A stretch of 64,000 nucleotides of DNA, from contig NZ_FNMV01000002.1 of the NCBI RefSeq assembly GCF_900106645.1, forward strand, positions 248,001 through 312,000, written 5' to 3'. Origin of the DNA: Flavobacterium degerlachei (GTDB lineage Bacteria; Bacteroidota; Bacteroidia; Flavobacteriales; Flavobacteriaceae). The position numbers were made by a program, and so were the translations under genes. This document shows positions 51,847 to 60,521 of the stretch, one piece after another (the stretch's first letter is position 1; the number at the start of each line of letters is the position of its first letter). The notes below the pieces were generated by a model. The model was not told the origin of the DNA, searched no databases, and was given only the letters and a program-made list of their open reading frames with translations.

Positions 51847-53316
51847 TTATAATGTAATTTTCAATCTTTTTAAAACAGTATCAATAACCTGATTAATCTC
51901 AGTAGAAATTTTAAACTTATAATTGAAATAAAAGTATGAAGCTGTTACTAAAATTGACTTTAGTCCGATTGCAATAATTGGGTTAAAGGGAAAATACCAA
52001 AAATAAAACAACAAAAACAGAGCAAATGTTAATGCCATAGAATATACTGTTTGTTTTGAAAATGGGTATAAATGCAATCTCTTTACAACAAACATTAGTT
52101 TAGCTAAGCTATATAATGTTATTGACAATAAAGTGGCAAAGGCAGAACCTAGAATACCAAATATTGGAATAAAAATCATATTTAATCCTATGGTTAAAAA
52201 TACTAAAACCACACCCAAAAATAATACAGCTCGATAGTATTTTGTATTAAATATTATGGCGTTATTATTCCCTAAGATTAAATCAAAATACTTTGATAGT
52301 CCTATCATAAAAACGACTAATATTCCTCCCCCATATTCCTTAGGGACCATTTCATATAGTTGGCTGATGTTGACAAAAATACACAACATCACAAAACCAC
52401 CCACTACTTGTAAATTGATAGAGGTTTTCTTATATAAATCATTCAACTCATCGTGTTTGTTATCATGCATTAATTTTGCGGTGATAGGATACACAATCTG
52501 ATGCATTGCACGACTTGGAACTGAAATAACTAATGCAATATATGTTGCAACTGAGTAGTAGGCTATATTCTCGATTTTGATATACTGATTCAACATTATT
52601 TTATCAATGTCTAACAGCAAAGTGGCGACACTTCCTGATAAAATAATAAAAAAAGTATATACCATAATATCTTTAGCATTATGGGGAACTGAAAATTGAA
52701 ATTGTGGCTTTTTTAGGTAAAAAGCGTACAACATAGTCACAATAAAAGCTAAGAAATAAATAGCGGCAGTTACATAAACAAATTCAATAACTGTAATCCA
52801 CTTAAAATATACACCAACCAAAGCCAGTAAAGAAAAAGCACGCAAAGCAACTTCTTTAATAAAATTTCCAAAAACTGAATGCATATGAACCCGAGCCCAG
52901 GCGTAGAATATTTCGAAATAAGCCATACTCAATCCCGTGAATGGAATCAACCATAAATAATCCTTCACTATGGGGTTTTTCTTCGATAAATAAAGTGAAA
53001 TATCATCAAAAAAATATAGCCCAATTAACAATAAAGGAATTGATAATAAAAGTGGCAGTAAAACTGTAAAAGACAAAAATTGAGATTCTTCCTGTTCTGT
53101 TTTACATTGGGAGTAGAATTTCACCAATGAATTTTGCATACCAAAAGCGAACAATGGCATCACAATACTAGCCGCAGACAAGATATAATTAGTTAATGCG
53201 TAATACGTTGCACCAAGAAAAAAAGGATATAAATATATTGTATTAATTGCACCAATACCAAAACCGATATAGGTAATTATTGTATTTTTTAAAGACTGAT
53301 TTAAAACTATTCCCAT
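51847..53316 (-). CDS. Polysaccharide (O-antigen type) flippase
   Basis: This 489-residue integral membrane protein has about 12 to 14 hydrophobic helices and the look of the Wzx/RfbX branch of the MOP superfamily: an N-terminal LKNTIITYIGFGIGAINT helix, ILSAASIVMPLFAFGMQNSLVKFYSQ, and a C-terminal ILGSAFATLLSITLYSLAK repeat-half motif. It should flip lipid-linked oligosaccharides or a related glycolipid to the outer leaflet. It is encoded 37 bases after a GT4 gene, suggesting that the two act on the same glycan. Confidence 0.85.
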   Translation of the reverse strand: MGIVLNQSLKNTIITYIGFGIGAINTIYLYPFFLGATYYALTNYILSAASIVMPLFAFGMQNSLVKFYSQCKTEQEESQFLSFTVLLPLLLSIPLLLIGLYFFDDISLYLSKKNPIVKDYLWLIPFTGLSMAYFEIFYAWARVHMHSVFGNFIKEVALRAFSLLALVGVYFKWITVIEFVYVTAAIYFLAFIVTMLYAFYLKKPQFQFSVPHNAKDIMVYTFFIILSGSVATLLLDIDKIMLNQYIKIENIAYYSVATYIALVISVPSRAMHQIVYPITAKLMHDNKHDELNDLYKKTSINLQVVGGFVMLCIFVNISQLYEMVPKEYGGGILVVFMIGLSKYFDLILGNNNAIIFNTKYYRAVLFLGVVLVFLTIGLNMIFIPIFGILGSAFATLLSITLYSLAKLMFVVKRLHLYPFSKQTVYSMALTFALFLLFYFWYFPFNPIIAIGLKSILVTASYFYFNYKFKISTEINQVIDTVLKRLKITL

Positions 53317-53353
53317 CCTTTGTCATTGAGAGGCACGAAGCAATCTCTTTATA

Positions 53354-54640
53354 TTATTTATTAAGAAGTTCAACTAATTCCTTCGTCAAACTTTTTCTTG
53401 AATATTTTTGCAAACCTACACCATTCGACTGAAGTTTACCATTCAAATATTGATTATAAAATTCCCCAATTACTTTTTTAAGCTTCTCCTTCTCAGAATA
53501 ATCAAAAAATACTCCTGTATTCGTATTAGTAATTATTTCAGCAAAGTCAGAACCGTTAGGCCCGATGGCAATAATAGGTCTATTAGACACCATATATTCA
53601 AATAATTTACCTGGAATAATACTACGTGTTTCCTTAGAATTAATTTCAATCAGTAATAAAACTTGCGATTTTTTCTGATGGGCAATTGCCTCACCATGTG
53701 AGACATATCCCAAATTATTCAAATAAGGGTTTAGGCCAAACTCAGCAACGGCCTCTAACACTTCCTGACTGACAGCCCCAATCAATTTGATCTCTAAATG
53801 TTTTTTGAAATCCGGAATTTCAGATAGCAATTCCACTAAGCTCTCCCATAGAATACTAGGATTTCTTTCGGAAAGGAAAGACCCTATGTGCGCCAAACTG
53901 AATTTAGAGTCCAAAACTTGCTTCTCTACATTCTCATTATCGTAGCCATTAGTTATAACGGCAATTGGCCTGCTTGTTATCGCTTCAAATTCGGTTTTCG
54001 TAGTTTTACTCGTTACAATGATTGTATCCGCCGTATTCAAGACTTTATGTTCTAAAAATTTGTGCTTTTTAGAAGCGTAATTTGACAACCTTAAAGATTT
54101 ATGGTATCCTATTGTCGTCCATGGATCTCTAAAATCAGCTATCCACTTAACACTAAGTTTTTGTTTTAGTTCAAGTCCAATAAGATGTAAACTGTGCGGA
54201 GGACCTGAGGTAACTATAGTGTCAATATTATTTTCAACAATATACTTCTCCAAAAAACGTACCGACGGTTTCACCCAAAATACCCGCGCATCAGGAATAA
54301 AAAGATTCCCGCGAATCAGAAGAAACAGTTTATCTAAAAAAGATTGCTTTTTTTGATTTGGAATAATCCCAGAGCTTATTTTTTTAGTTTTATTTTTCGA
54401 AAAAAAAGAAGCCAGTTGATACGGTTCAAATATTTTATGTTTTAAAATAATAGCATTATCTGATACTTCCTTTACTAAATTTTCATCAATAATTGGGTAA
54501 GTCGGATTCTCAGGAATATAAACAATAGGCTGAATTCCGAAATCAGGTAGGTATTTCACGAATTTCAACCAACGTTGCACACCTGGACCTCCTGCTGGTG
54601 GCCAATAATAGGTTATGATTAAGATTTTCTTTGATTCCAA
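53354..54640 (-). CDS. Family 4-type glycosyltransferase
   Basis: The 428-residue cytoplasmic protein has the GT-B layout: an N-terminal Rossmann half with ITYYWPPAGGPGVQRWLKF and DTIVTSGPPHSLHLIGL, and a C-terminal half with LAHIGSFLSERNPSILWESL near residue 255 and the donor-binding region IIPGKLFEYMVSNRPIIAIGP, with Glu near 363. This fits retaining GT4 enzymes that build cell-surface glycans. Acceptor and donor sugars are unknown. It is between the flippase gene and a small membrane protein gene, with a 1-base gap to the latter. Confidence 0.87.
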   Translation of the reverse strand: MESKKILIITYYWPPAGGPGVQRWLKFVKYLPDFGIQPIVYIPENPTYPIIDENLVKEVSDNAIILKHKIFEPYQLASFFSKNKTKKISSGIIPNQKKQSFLDKLFLLIRGNLFIPDARVFWVKPSVRFLEKYIVENNIDTIVTSGPPHSLHLIGLELKQKLSVKWIADFRDPWTTIGYHKSLRLSNYASKKHKFLEHKVLNTADTIIVTSKTTKTEFEAITSRPIAVITNGYDNENVEKQVLDSKFSLAHIGSFLSERNPSILWESLVELLSEIPDFKKHLEIKLIGAVSQEVLEAVAEFGLNPYLNNLGYVSHGEAIAHQKKSQVLLLIEINSKETRSIIPGKLFEYMVSNRPIIAIGPNGSDFAEIITNTNTGVFFDYSEKEKLKKVIGEFYNQYLNGKLQSNGVGLQKYSRKSLTKELVELLNK

Positions 54641-54641
54641 A

Positions 54642-54869
54642 TTATGCTTTTTCTTTAATTGATTTTAAATCTATAAAGAACATTTTTCCGTTTTTATACA
54701 ATCCTTTGGAAATAAAATAAAACAAAGGAAGCGAAGGTATGAGTAAAATAAAACTATAACCTTTAGAATTGGCAATGTATAAATAAAGCTGAACCCCAAG
54801 AATAAACCCAAGCATAAACATCCAAAAAAATATTTTCTGAAATGATTCCAACCTATAAAATTGTTTCAT
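54642..54869 (-). CDS. Small two-helix membrane protein
   Basis: The start is placed at 54869 (MKQFYRLESFQK), one base beyond the stop codon of the YfhO gene; the longer frame from 54932 lies inside that gene and gives an unlikely Cys-rich leader. The resulting 75-residue protein has two hydrophobic segments (about 10-30 and 38-57) and a basic C-terminus, KSIKEKA. No family was recognised. Tight spacing on both sides argues for co-transcription with the YfhO and GT4 genes. Confidence 0.55.
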   Translation of the reverse strand: MKQFYRLESFQKIFFWMFMLGFILGVQLYLYIANSKGYSFILLIPSLPLFYFISKGLYKNGKMFFIDLKSIKEKA

Positions 54870-54870
54870 A

Positions 54871-57288
54871 CTATTTTTTTTTTCTTTCATAGTAAACCCC
54901 ACCAACCAAAAGCAACAACATTCCAGCAACACTAATTAGTGTAATTGTGCTTCCCGTTTTTATGACTTGAGGTTCAAATTTGAATTCAACAGTATGTTCA
55001 CCACCTGGTACAATTAATGCTCTCAGTACATAATCTACTGGAAAATGCTCTGTTTTTACTCCATCAATGTAAGCATTCCAACCGTTTTCATAATAAATTT
55101 CAGAGAAAACCGCCAAACCTTCATTTGGATTATTAGAAATATATTTAATGTAATTAGGCTTATATTCTTGGATTTTGATAGTTCCTGTTGTATCCAAATT
55201 TCTTTTTAAGCGAGCATTTTTGAATTTATCTCCATAGATATGAATATTGAAAATAGCTGCTTTTTTAGTATCAAATTTATCCAACATTTTCATTTCGTCA
55301 TTGGCTTTATTTACCAATTTAACGTCATGAACAAACCAAGCATTTCCATTGGCATTCGGATTTTGAGTAGGGAATACTTTTCCCTCTTTATCTGTTTGAA
55401 TGATGTATTTAACATTCAACATATTCAAAACTTCCATGTTATTTTTAGAAATCTGGTAATCGAATAGTTGCTGAACTCTTCTCGGTTTTGCAGCATGATA
55501 ACCACCAATTGATTTATGGAAATAAGAGGCTCTAGCACTAGAGAAATTACCGCTTACCTCAAAGACACGGTATATTGAGGTATCCTTAAGAATCTCCATA
55601 TCTGAAGGAGTTTCCTGAAAAGGAACTTCTATTTCCCTACTACTTACAAAATCCTTTCCTGAAACATAATTCTTATCAACAAAAAACAAATCGGCAACCA
55701 TAAATACACCTACAAGAATGATAGCGGTATTTTGGGCAATTCTATTTTTGATAAACAACCATAATATCCCTGCCACTACTAATATAAAGAAACCAGAACG
55801 CAACAAATCAGCGCTATATAAACTCATTCTGTCGCCTTTCAGCGCATCAACGAATTCAGGTCCGTAACTCTCTAAATAATACCCATCATTAACTCCTGAA
55901 AAACTAAATAGCCCTTTGCTGAAAAACAAAACTACTATTAGCCCAAGTGCTACAGAACCAGCTTGTTTAAGAGCTTTCCACTGTTGTTCTTTATCTAATT
56001 TAAAAAAGGATTGCAGTCCCATAATAGCTAATACAGGAAAACACAGTTCCAGTATTACTTGTATAGATGATACAGCCCTAAATTTATTATACATTGGAAT
56101 GTAATCGATAAAAAAGTCTGTCAGTATAGGGAAGTTTTTACCCCAAGATAGTAATAGTGCAGTGATGGCTCCAGAAAGAAAAACATATTTTATTTTTCTC
56201 TCATCTATAAATAAGGCCAAAATTGCCAAAAAGAAAACTACGACTCCAATATAAGCAGGTGCAGCTACAATAGGCTGGTCTCCCCAATAGGTAGGCATTC
56301 CGCTTACAAAATCACTGGCTTGATCAGCTGGCACCCCTTTTCCAATCATGAACTCGTACATATTACTGTCTGTCCCTACAGCTTCGTGATTTGAACCTCC
56401 AAAAAGTCTTGGAGCAACAAGATTAAGGCTTTCCGCCACTCCATAACTGTATTCCGTAATATATTCACGGCTCATCGCGGTGGAGTTCGTATTACTTGAA
56501 CCATCTGGATTGTAACTCAATTCACTTTTTCCTCTAGTACTAAAGCTGGCATATTCTGCCGTAGCCAAAAGATTAGTAGCATTCGCGCCAATAGCAAGAA
56601 TCCCTGCAATGGCTAATACCCCAAAAGCTCTTAAAAGTGATTTATTGTCTTTCTTTTTTATGTCTTGGTAAATAAAATAACCCGAAAGTATCAATAAGAA
56701 TATTAATAAATAATAGGTCATTTGAAAGTGATTGGCATTAATTTCCAAGGCCGTGGCAAACATCGTCACTAAACCTCCCAGCACGTATTTCTTCCTGAAA
56801 ACCAATATAAAACCAGCAATCACAAGAGGCATATAGGCAATGGCATGCGCTTTGGCATTATGCCCAACACCCAATATAATTATCAAATAGGTCGAAAAAC
56901 CAAAAGCCAAAGCACCAAAAAATGCTTTCAGCGGGTCAACTTTCATTACCAATAGTAAACCGTAAAACCCTAAGAAGTATAAAAACAAATAATCTGCTGG
57001 ACGAGGTAAAAATCGTAACGCATCGTCAATAGCACCTATATAATCGTGTGGATATTTTGCACCTAGCTGGTACGTTGGCATTCCACCAAAGGCCGAGTTT
57101 GTCCAAAAAGGCTCTACATGCTCTGAAGCTCTAAAGTCGTTTTGCTCTTTAGCCATACCAGTATACTGAGCAATATCAGATTGAAAAATCTGTTTGCCCT
57201 GCAGAACAGGATAAAAATAAAGGAGTGAAATGAATACAAAACCAAAAATGGCAAGCGCGTGCGGGTAAAACTTATTTATTATTTTCAA
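54871..57288 (-). CDS. YfhO-family membrane protein
   Basis: The 805-residue protein has about a dozen membrane helices and a large extracytoplasmic C-terminal domain (about 570-770), with a last helix near 780-798 and a RKKK end. The N-terminus (IFQSDIAQYTGMAKEQNDFR) and the EYSYGVAESLNLVAPRLFGGS block are typical of the YfhO group of GT-C-like proteins. Gram-positive homologues glycosylate teichoic acids with a lipid-linked sugar. Here it probably transfers sugars to a surface glycan or protein in the periplasm; this is by family analogy. It heads a block with GT4 and flippase genes. Confidence 0.83.
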   Translation of the reverse strand: MKIINKFYPHALAIFGFVFISLLYFYPVLQGKQIFQSDIAQYTGMAKEQNDFRASEHVEPFWTNSAFGGMPTYQLGAKYPHDYIGAIDDALRFLPRPADYLFLYFLGFYGLLLVMKVDPLKAFFGALAFGFSTYLIIILGVGHNAKAHAIAYMPLVIAGFILVFRKKYVLGGLVTMFATALEINANHFQMTYYLLIFLLILSGYFIYQDIKKKDNKSLLRAFGVLAIAGILAIGANATNLLATAEYASFSTRGKSELSYNPDGSSNTNSTAMSREYITEYSYGVAESLNLVAPRLFGGSNHEAVGTDSNMYEFMIGKGVPADQASDFVSGMPTYWGDQPIVAAPAYIGVVVFFLAILALFIDERKIKYVFLSGAITALLLSWGKNFPILTDFFIDYIPMYNKFRAVSSIQVILELCFPVLAIMGLQSFFKLDKEQQWKALKQAGSVALGLIVVLFFSKGLFSFSGVNDGYYLESYGPEFVDALKGDRMSLYSADLLRSGFFILVVAGILWLFIKNRIAQNTAIILVGVFMVADLFFVDKNYVSGKDFVSSREIEVPFQETPSDMEILKDTSIYRVFEVSGNFSSARASYFHKSIGGYHAAKPRRVQQLFDYQISKNNMEVLNMLNVKYIIQTDKEGKVFPTQNPNANGNAWFVHDVKLVNKANDEMKMLDKFDTKKAAIFNIHIYGDKFKNARLKRNLDTTGTIKIQEYKPNYIKYISNNPNEGLAVFSEIYYENGWNAYIDGVKTEHFPVDYVLRALIVPGGEHTVEFKFEPQVIKTGSTITLISVAGMLLLLVGGVYYERKKK

Positions 57289-57330
57289 TTTATCGAGAGT
57301 TTTTTTTGAATAAAAGACTGTAAACTACGG

Positions 57331-57338
57331 CAAATTTA
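57331..57338 (-). promoter_or_regulatory. Candidate minus-7 element for the YfhO gene
   Basis: The minus strand reads TAAATTTG, an exact match, 43 bases upstream of the YfhO start codon and overlapping the stop of the preceding DUF4834 gene. Confidence 0.38.
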
Positions 57339-57617
57339 ATCTATTTCTTCGTAATCAACATATTCTCCTACTTTTTTAGTTTCTCGAGGATTTTTATCGT
57401 TTTTTGTATCGTAAATCACTTCATCTTTAGATTGTGTATTACCCCATGAAGTAGATTGCGAGCGTTGTTGTTGCTGCTGAAAATTTTCCCCTGCTTTTTG
57501 TACTACTTTTTTAACTATTAATGGCAAAAACAGTTTAGCCAAAAATTTAAAAATGTAATAGAAAGCAAGTATATAAAATACTATTCTTATAAAACCCGTA
57601 AAAGAGGCAGTTTGCAT
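57336..57617 (-). CDS. DUF4834-like small membrane protein
   Basis: The 93-residue protein has one N-terminal membrane segment (about 8-38, FIRIVFYILAFYYIFKFLAK) and a hydrophilic, Gln-rich C-terminal half (GENFQQQQQRS) ending in an acidic YDEEID-like tail (VDYEEID). This matches the short DUF4834 family of Flavobacteriia, usually found beside yfhO as here. No function is known. Its own minus-7 element lies 18 bases upstream of the start. Confidence 0.75.
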   Translation of the reverse strand: MQTASFTGFIRIVFYILAFYYIFKFLAKLFLPLIVKKVVQKAGENFQQQQQRSQSTSWGNTQSKDEVIYDTKNDKNPRETKKVGEYVDYEEID

Positions 57618-57634
57618 AATTTAATAATTTTTTC

Positions 57635-57642
57635 CAAAATTA
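57635..57642 (-). promoter_or_regulatory. Minus-7 element for the DUF4834 gene
   Basis: The minus strand reads TAATTTTG, an exact TAnnTTTG match 18 bases upstream of the start codon at 57617. It forms a divergent pair with the element at 57698. Confidence 0.45.
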
Positions 57643-57697
57643 ATAAATCCTACGCTCAAAATTAAACTATCATTCTTAAATAAATAATAAATTATAG

Positions 57698-57705
57698 TAC
57701 ATTTG
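57698..57705 (+). promoter_or_regulatory. Minus-7 element for the outer-membrane protein gene
   Basis: TACATTTG matches TAnnTTTG and lies 36 bases before the chosen start at 57742. It overlaps the alternative upstream ATG at 57703 and so supports the later start. Confidence 0.45.
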
Positions 57706-57741
57706 AAAAGCGTTATTACTTTTAAACTCAAAAAAAATAAT

Positions 57742-58707
57742 ATGTCAAAACTTAAAATCGTCTTCCTTTTTGCTCTAATTATTCTACCTAACCTTCATTA
57801 TGGGCAACATACAGATCAAATTAATTCCAATAGACCTGGAGAAACGATGTCCGCATTTGCCGTTGGGAAAAATGTGATTCAAGTGGAAACTGGAATTTAT
57901 GGAATCAAAGAAAACCACAGACTATTAGAATATGATGCTAATGGCTACGGATTAGATTTGACCTTAAGATGGGGATTATTTATGGAAAAACTCGAATTGA
58001 TAGCTGATATACAGTATCAAAACGAAGATTTCACAACTCAATACAGCAGCATCAATAAATCCGCATTAAAGCAAACCGTTTTGGGAGCTAAATATTTAAT
58101 TTACGATCCTTTTAAAAATTACGAGAAAAAAGTAAATGTATACAGCTGGAAAGCAAATCAAGCTTTCGACTGGCACAAATTAATTCCTGCAGTTTCCGTT
58201 TTTGCGGGTGCCAATTTCACAATGGCTGACAATCCGTATTCTTTTTCTCCTTATGCTAATATCTCACCAAAAATCATGTTAATCACGCAAAACCATTTAG
58301 GTGACGGTAGCTGGGTTTTTGTAACCAATATTATTGCTGATTATGTTACAACTGATTATCCAAGTTACGGTTACGTATTAACTTTAACAAAGGGTTTCTC
58401 AGACAAATGGTCAGGTTTTGTTGAGAACCAGGGCTTTAAAAGTGATTTTTATAGCGATGCTATTGTTCGTGGCGGTGCCGCTTATTTATTGAATAACGAC
58501 ATGCAAATTGACGCATCCATCAGTAGTAATTTTAAAGATACTCCAACGGTTCTGTATGGCGGAATTGGATTCTCCTGGCGTTATGATGCCAATTATAAAG
58601 AAGTGAGAATGAGCCTAGACAATGGAGGCAACAAAAAATCAAAATCTCAAAAAAAGGCAGAAAAGAAAAATAAAAAACGCAAAGAAGCGTTAGAAAACAC
58701 ACTATAA
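57742..58707 (+). CDS. Probable outer-membrane channel, MetA/phenol-degradation-like barrel
   Basis: The start at 57742 gives a signal peptide (MSKLKIVFLFALIILPNLHYG); the upstream in-frame ATG at 57703 overlaps a promoter element. The 321-residue product has the NSNRPGETMSAFAVGKNVIQ start and the alternating Tyr/Trp-rich strands typical of the PF13557-like transporter barrels (for example GYVLTLTKGFSDKWSGFVEN, GGIGFSWRYDANY). After the barrel there is an unusual Lys-rich tail (KKSKSQKKAEKKNKKRKEAL), which should lie in the periplasm and could touch peptidoglycan or anionic polymers. Substrate unknown. Nine bases separate it from the next gene. Confidence 0.72.
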   Translation: MSKLKIVFLFALIILPNLHYGQHTDQINSNRPGETMSAFAVGKNVIQVETGIYGIKENHRLLEYDANGYGLDLTLRWGLFMEKLELIADIQYQNEDFTTQYSSINKSALKQTVLGAKYLIYDPFKNYEKKVNVYSWKANQAFDWHKLIPAVSVFAGANFTMADNPYSFSPYANISPKIMLITQNHLGDGSWVFVTNIIADYVTTDYPSYGYVLTLTKGFSDKWSGFVENQGFKSDFYSDAIVRGGAAYLLNNDMQIDASISSNFKDTPTVLYGGIGFSWRYDANYKEVRMSLDNGGNKKSKSQKKAEKKNKKRKEALENTL

Positions 58708-58716
58708 AATTCCACA

Positions 58717-59835
58717 ATGATTACAATTAAAGAAGCTACTACCAAAAACGAATTAACTGATTACATAAAATTCCCTTTTTCACTATACAAAGACAACGAA
58801 TTCTGGGTACCACCAATCATTGCAGATGAATTGGAGTCCTTTGACAAAACAAAAAACCCAGCTTTCGAGAATGCTGAAGCTTATTTTTACATTGCCTACA
58901 ATGGCAGAGATATCGTGGGAAGAATCGCTGCCATCATTAATTGGAGCGAAGTAAACAATCAACAAAAAAAGAAAGTCCGTTTTGGCTGGTTTGATGTTAT
59001 TGATGATATTGAAGTAACCAAAGCATTACTTGAAAAAGTATATGAATTAGGCCGAAAAAACAATTTAGAACATGTTGAAGGTCCAATGGGATTTTCTAAT
59101 CTAGATAAAGTAGGAGTTCTTACTGAAGGTTTCGATCAATTGGGAACTATGATTACCTGGTACAATCACCCGTATTACGCTAACCATTTTGAGCAATTGG
59201 GCTATGTAACTGAAAAAGAATACATAGAAAGTAAATTCCCTTTTGAAAATGTAAAACCGGAGTTTTTCGAGAAAGCCAATGACTTGGTAAAAAGAAGATA
59301 TCAATTAAGTCCTCTTAATTTCAAGACCACCAAAGAGGTGATGCCTCATGTAGACAAAATGTTTGATTTATTCAATGAGTCTTATGCTTCATTATCTTCT
59401 TTTGTCGCTATTTCAGATACTCAAAAAGAATATTTTAAGAAAAAATATATTAGCTTAATCAATCCGGAATACATTAAGTTTGTAGAAGACAAGGACCATA
59501 ATATCGTTGCTTTCAGCATCGTTATGCCATCATTTTCTAAGGCATTGCAAAAAGCAAAAGGAAAATTATTCCCTTTTGGATTTATCCATTTATTAAAAGC
59601 AAAGAAGCAAAGTAAGGACATGATTTTTTACCTCATCGGTGTGCATCCTGATTTTCAAAACAAAGCGGTTACAGCAATCATTTTTAATGAATACTACAAC
59701 ACTTTTACTGAAAAGGGAGTTATAAACTGTTTCAGAACGCCGGAATTGGCTGATAATATTGCCGTTCATAATTTGTGGAAACACTTTAAACCTGAAGTTC
59801 ACTGCAGAAGAAAAACTTTTAGAATCGAACTTTAA
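58717..59835 (+). CDS. GNAT-superfamily acyltransferase-like protein
   Basis: The 372-residue cytoplasmic protein looks like the large GNAT-like family common in Bacteroidetes: an N-terminal half with EFWVPPIIADELE and AYFYIAYNGRDIVGRIAAIIN, a middle EGPMGFSNLDKVGVL block, and a C-terminal half with IFYLIGVHPDFQNKAVTAII that resembles the acetyl-CoA-binding turn. The acyl donor and acceptor are unknown. It lies close to a serine-palmitoyltransferase-type gene on the opposite strand, and bacterial ceramide-type lipids need an N-acyltransferase, so a lipid role is possible but unproven. Confidence 0.7.
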   Translation: MITIKEATTKNELTDYIKFPFSLYKDNEFWVPPIIADELESFDKTKNPAFENAEAYFYIAYNGRDIVGRIAAIINWSEVNNQQKKKVRFGWFDVIDDIEVTKALLEKVYELGRKNNLEHVEGPMGFSNLDKVGVLTEGFDQLGTMITWYNHPYYANHFEQLGYVTEKEYIESKFPFENVKPEFFEKANDLVKRRYQLSPLNFKTTKEVMPHVDKMFDLFNESYASLSSFVAISDTQKEYFKKKYISLINPEYIKFVEDKDHNIVAFSIVMPSFSKALQKAKGKLFPFGFIHLLKAKKQSKDMIFYLIGVHPDFQNKAVTAIIFNEYYNTFTEKGVINCFRTPELADNIAVHNLWKHFKPEVHCRRKTFRIEL

Positions 59836-59867
59836 AAAAGATCGGTTTTTGAAATTCTTATAAAAAC

Positions 59868-59905
59868 AAAAATATCCATTAGCCTAAACTAATGGATATT
59901 TTTTT
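59868..59905. terminator. Bidirectional terminator
   Basis: A 15-bp stem (59868-59882 with 59889-59903) with a 6-base loop lies between the convergent GNAT-like and lipoprotein genes, with A-rich and T-rich flanks. Confidence 0.87.
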
Positions 59906-59927
59906 ATTTTGTATTTATTGACAATTA

Positions 59928-60401
59928 TTATTTACAATCAATTTTATTGTAAACTACATTTCCGTCAAATTTAATATTGCTTTTGTCTTTCAGTGCCATT
60001 TTTCCGTTAGTTTCTAAAACTTCACCGTGTCCTTCAATAATAGTATTTGAATCTTTTTTTAGAAAAACCAATTCTCTTATTGACGTAATTCCTTCGGACT
60101 GAAAAGTGTAATCAGCAAAAATAGTATCGCCTTTCATATTCCCTAAAAGAGTTCCAAAGCTTTTATCCTTTTGATAGTAAGAATAATTTAATTCCCCTTC
60201 AAATTGATTTACATTATTGACATCAACAGTTAGCGTGATAGTATCTTTTTCAATTATGGCTTGATAGCATTCTTTGACTGTTGTTTCCATCGGTGCTTCA
60301 ACTTGTAATTTAGGCACACCCTCCACTTCTTTTTTACTATTCATACAAGAGCTTGATATAGCTATTAATATAACGGCTGAAAATAAATTTACTTTTTTCA
60401 T
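59928..60401 (-). CDS. Small lipoprotein of unknown function
   Basis: The 157-residue protein has a lipoprotein signal (lipobox SSSC, Cys19). The mature part is predicted to be a small beta-rich domain (TITLTVDVNNVNQFEGELNY, GTLLGNMKGDTIFADYTFQS), resembling flavobacterial lipoproteins with a META/NlpE-like barrel fold, but no motif allows a firm assignment. It stands between two terminators and is probably transcribed alone. Confidence 0.65.
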   Translation of the reverse strand: MKKVNLFSAVILIAISSSCMNSKKEVEGVPKLQVEAPMETTVKECYQAIIEKDTITLTVDVNNVNQFEGELNYSYYQKDKSFGTLLGNMKGDTIFADYTFQSEGITSIRELVFLKKDSNTIIEGHGEVLETNGKMALKDKSNIKFDGNVVYNKIDCK

Positions 60402-60442
60402 AATTGTTTCTATTTATGGTTAATACATTGGTAAAGTTACCT

Positions 60443-60480
60443 AAAAACAAAAAAATCCATTCATACAATGAATGGATTTT
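60443..60480 (-). terminator. Terminator after the aminoacyl-transferase gene
   Basis: A 13-bp stem (60452-60464 with 60468-60480) is followed on the minus strand by a T-rich run. It lies 41 bases after the stop of the gene at 60522. Confidence 0.8.
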
Positions 60481-60521
60481 GTTATATAATTCTCACATGG
60501 AGAAATTAAGATTTTATAATA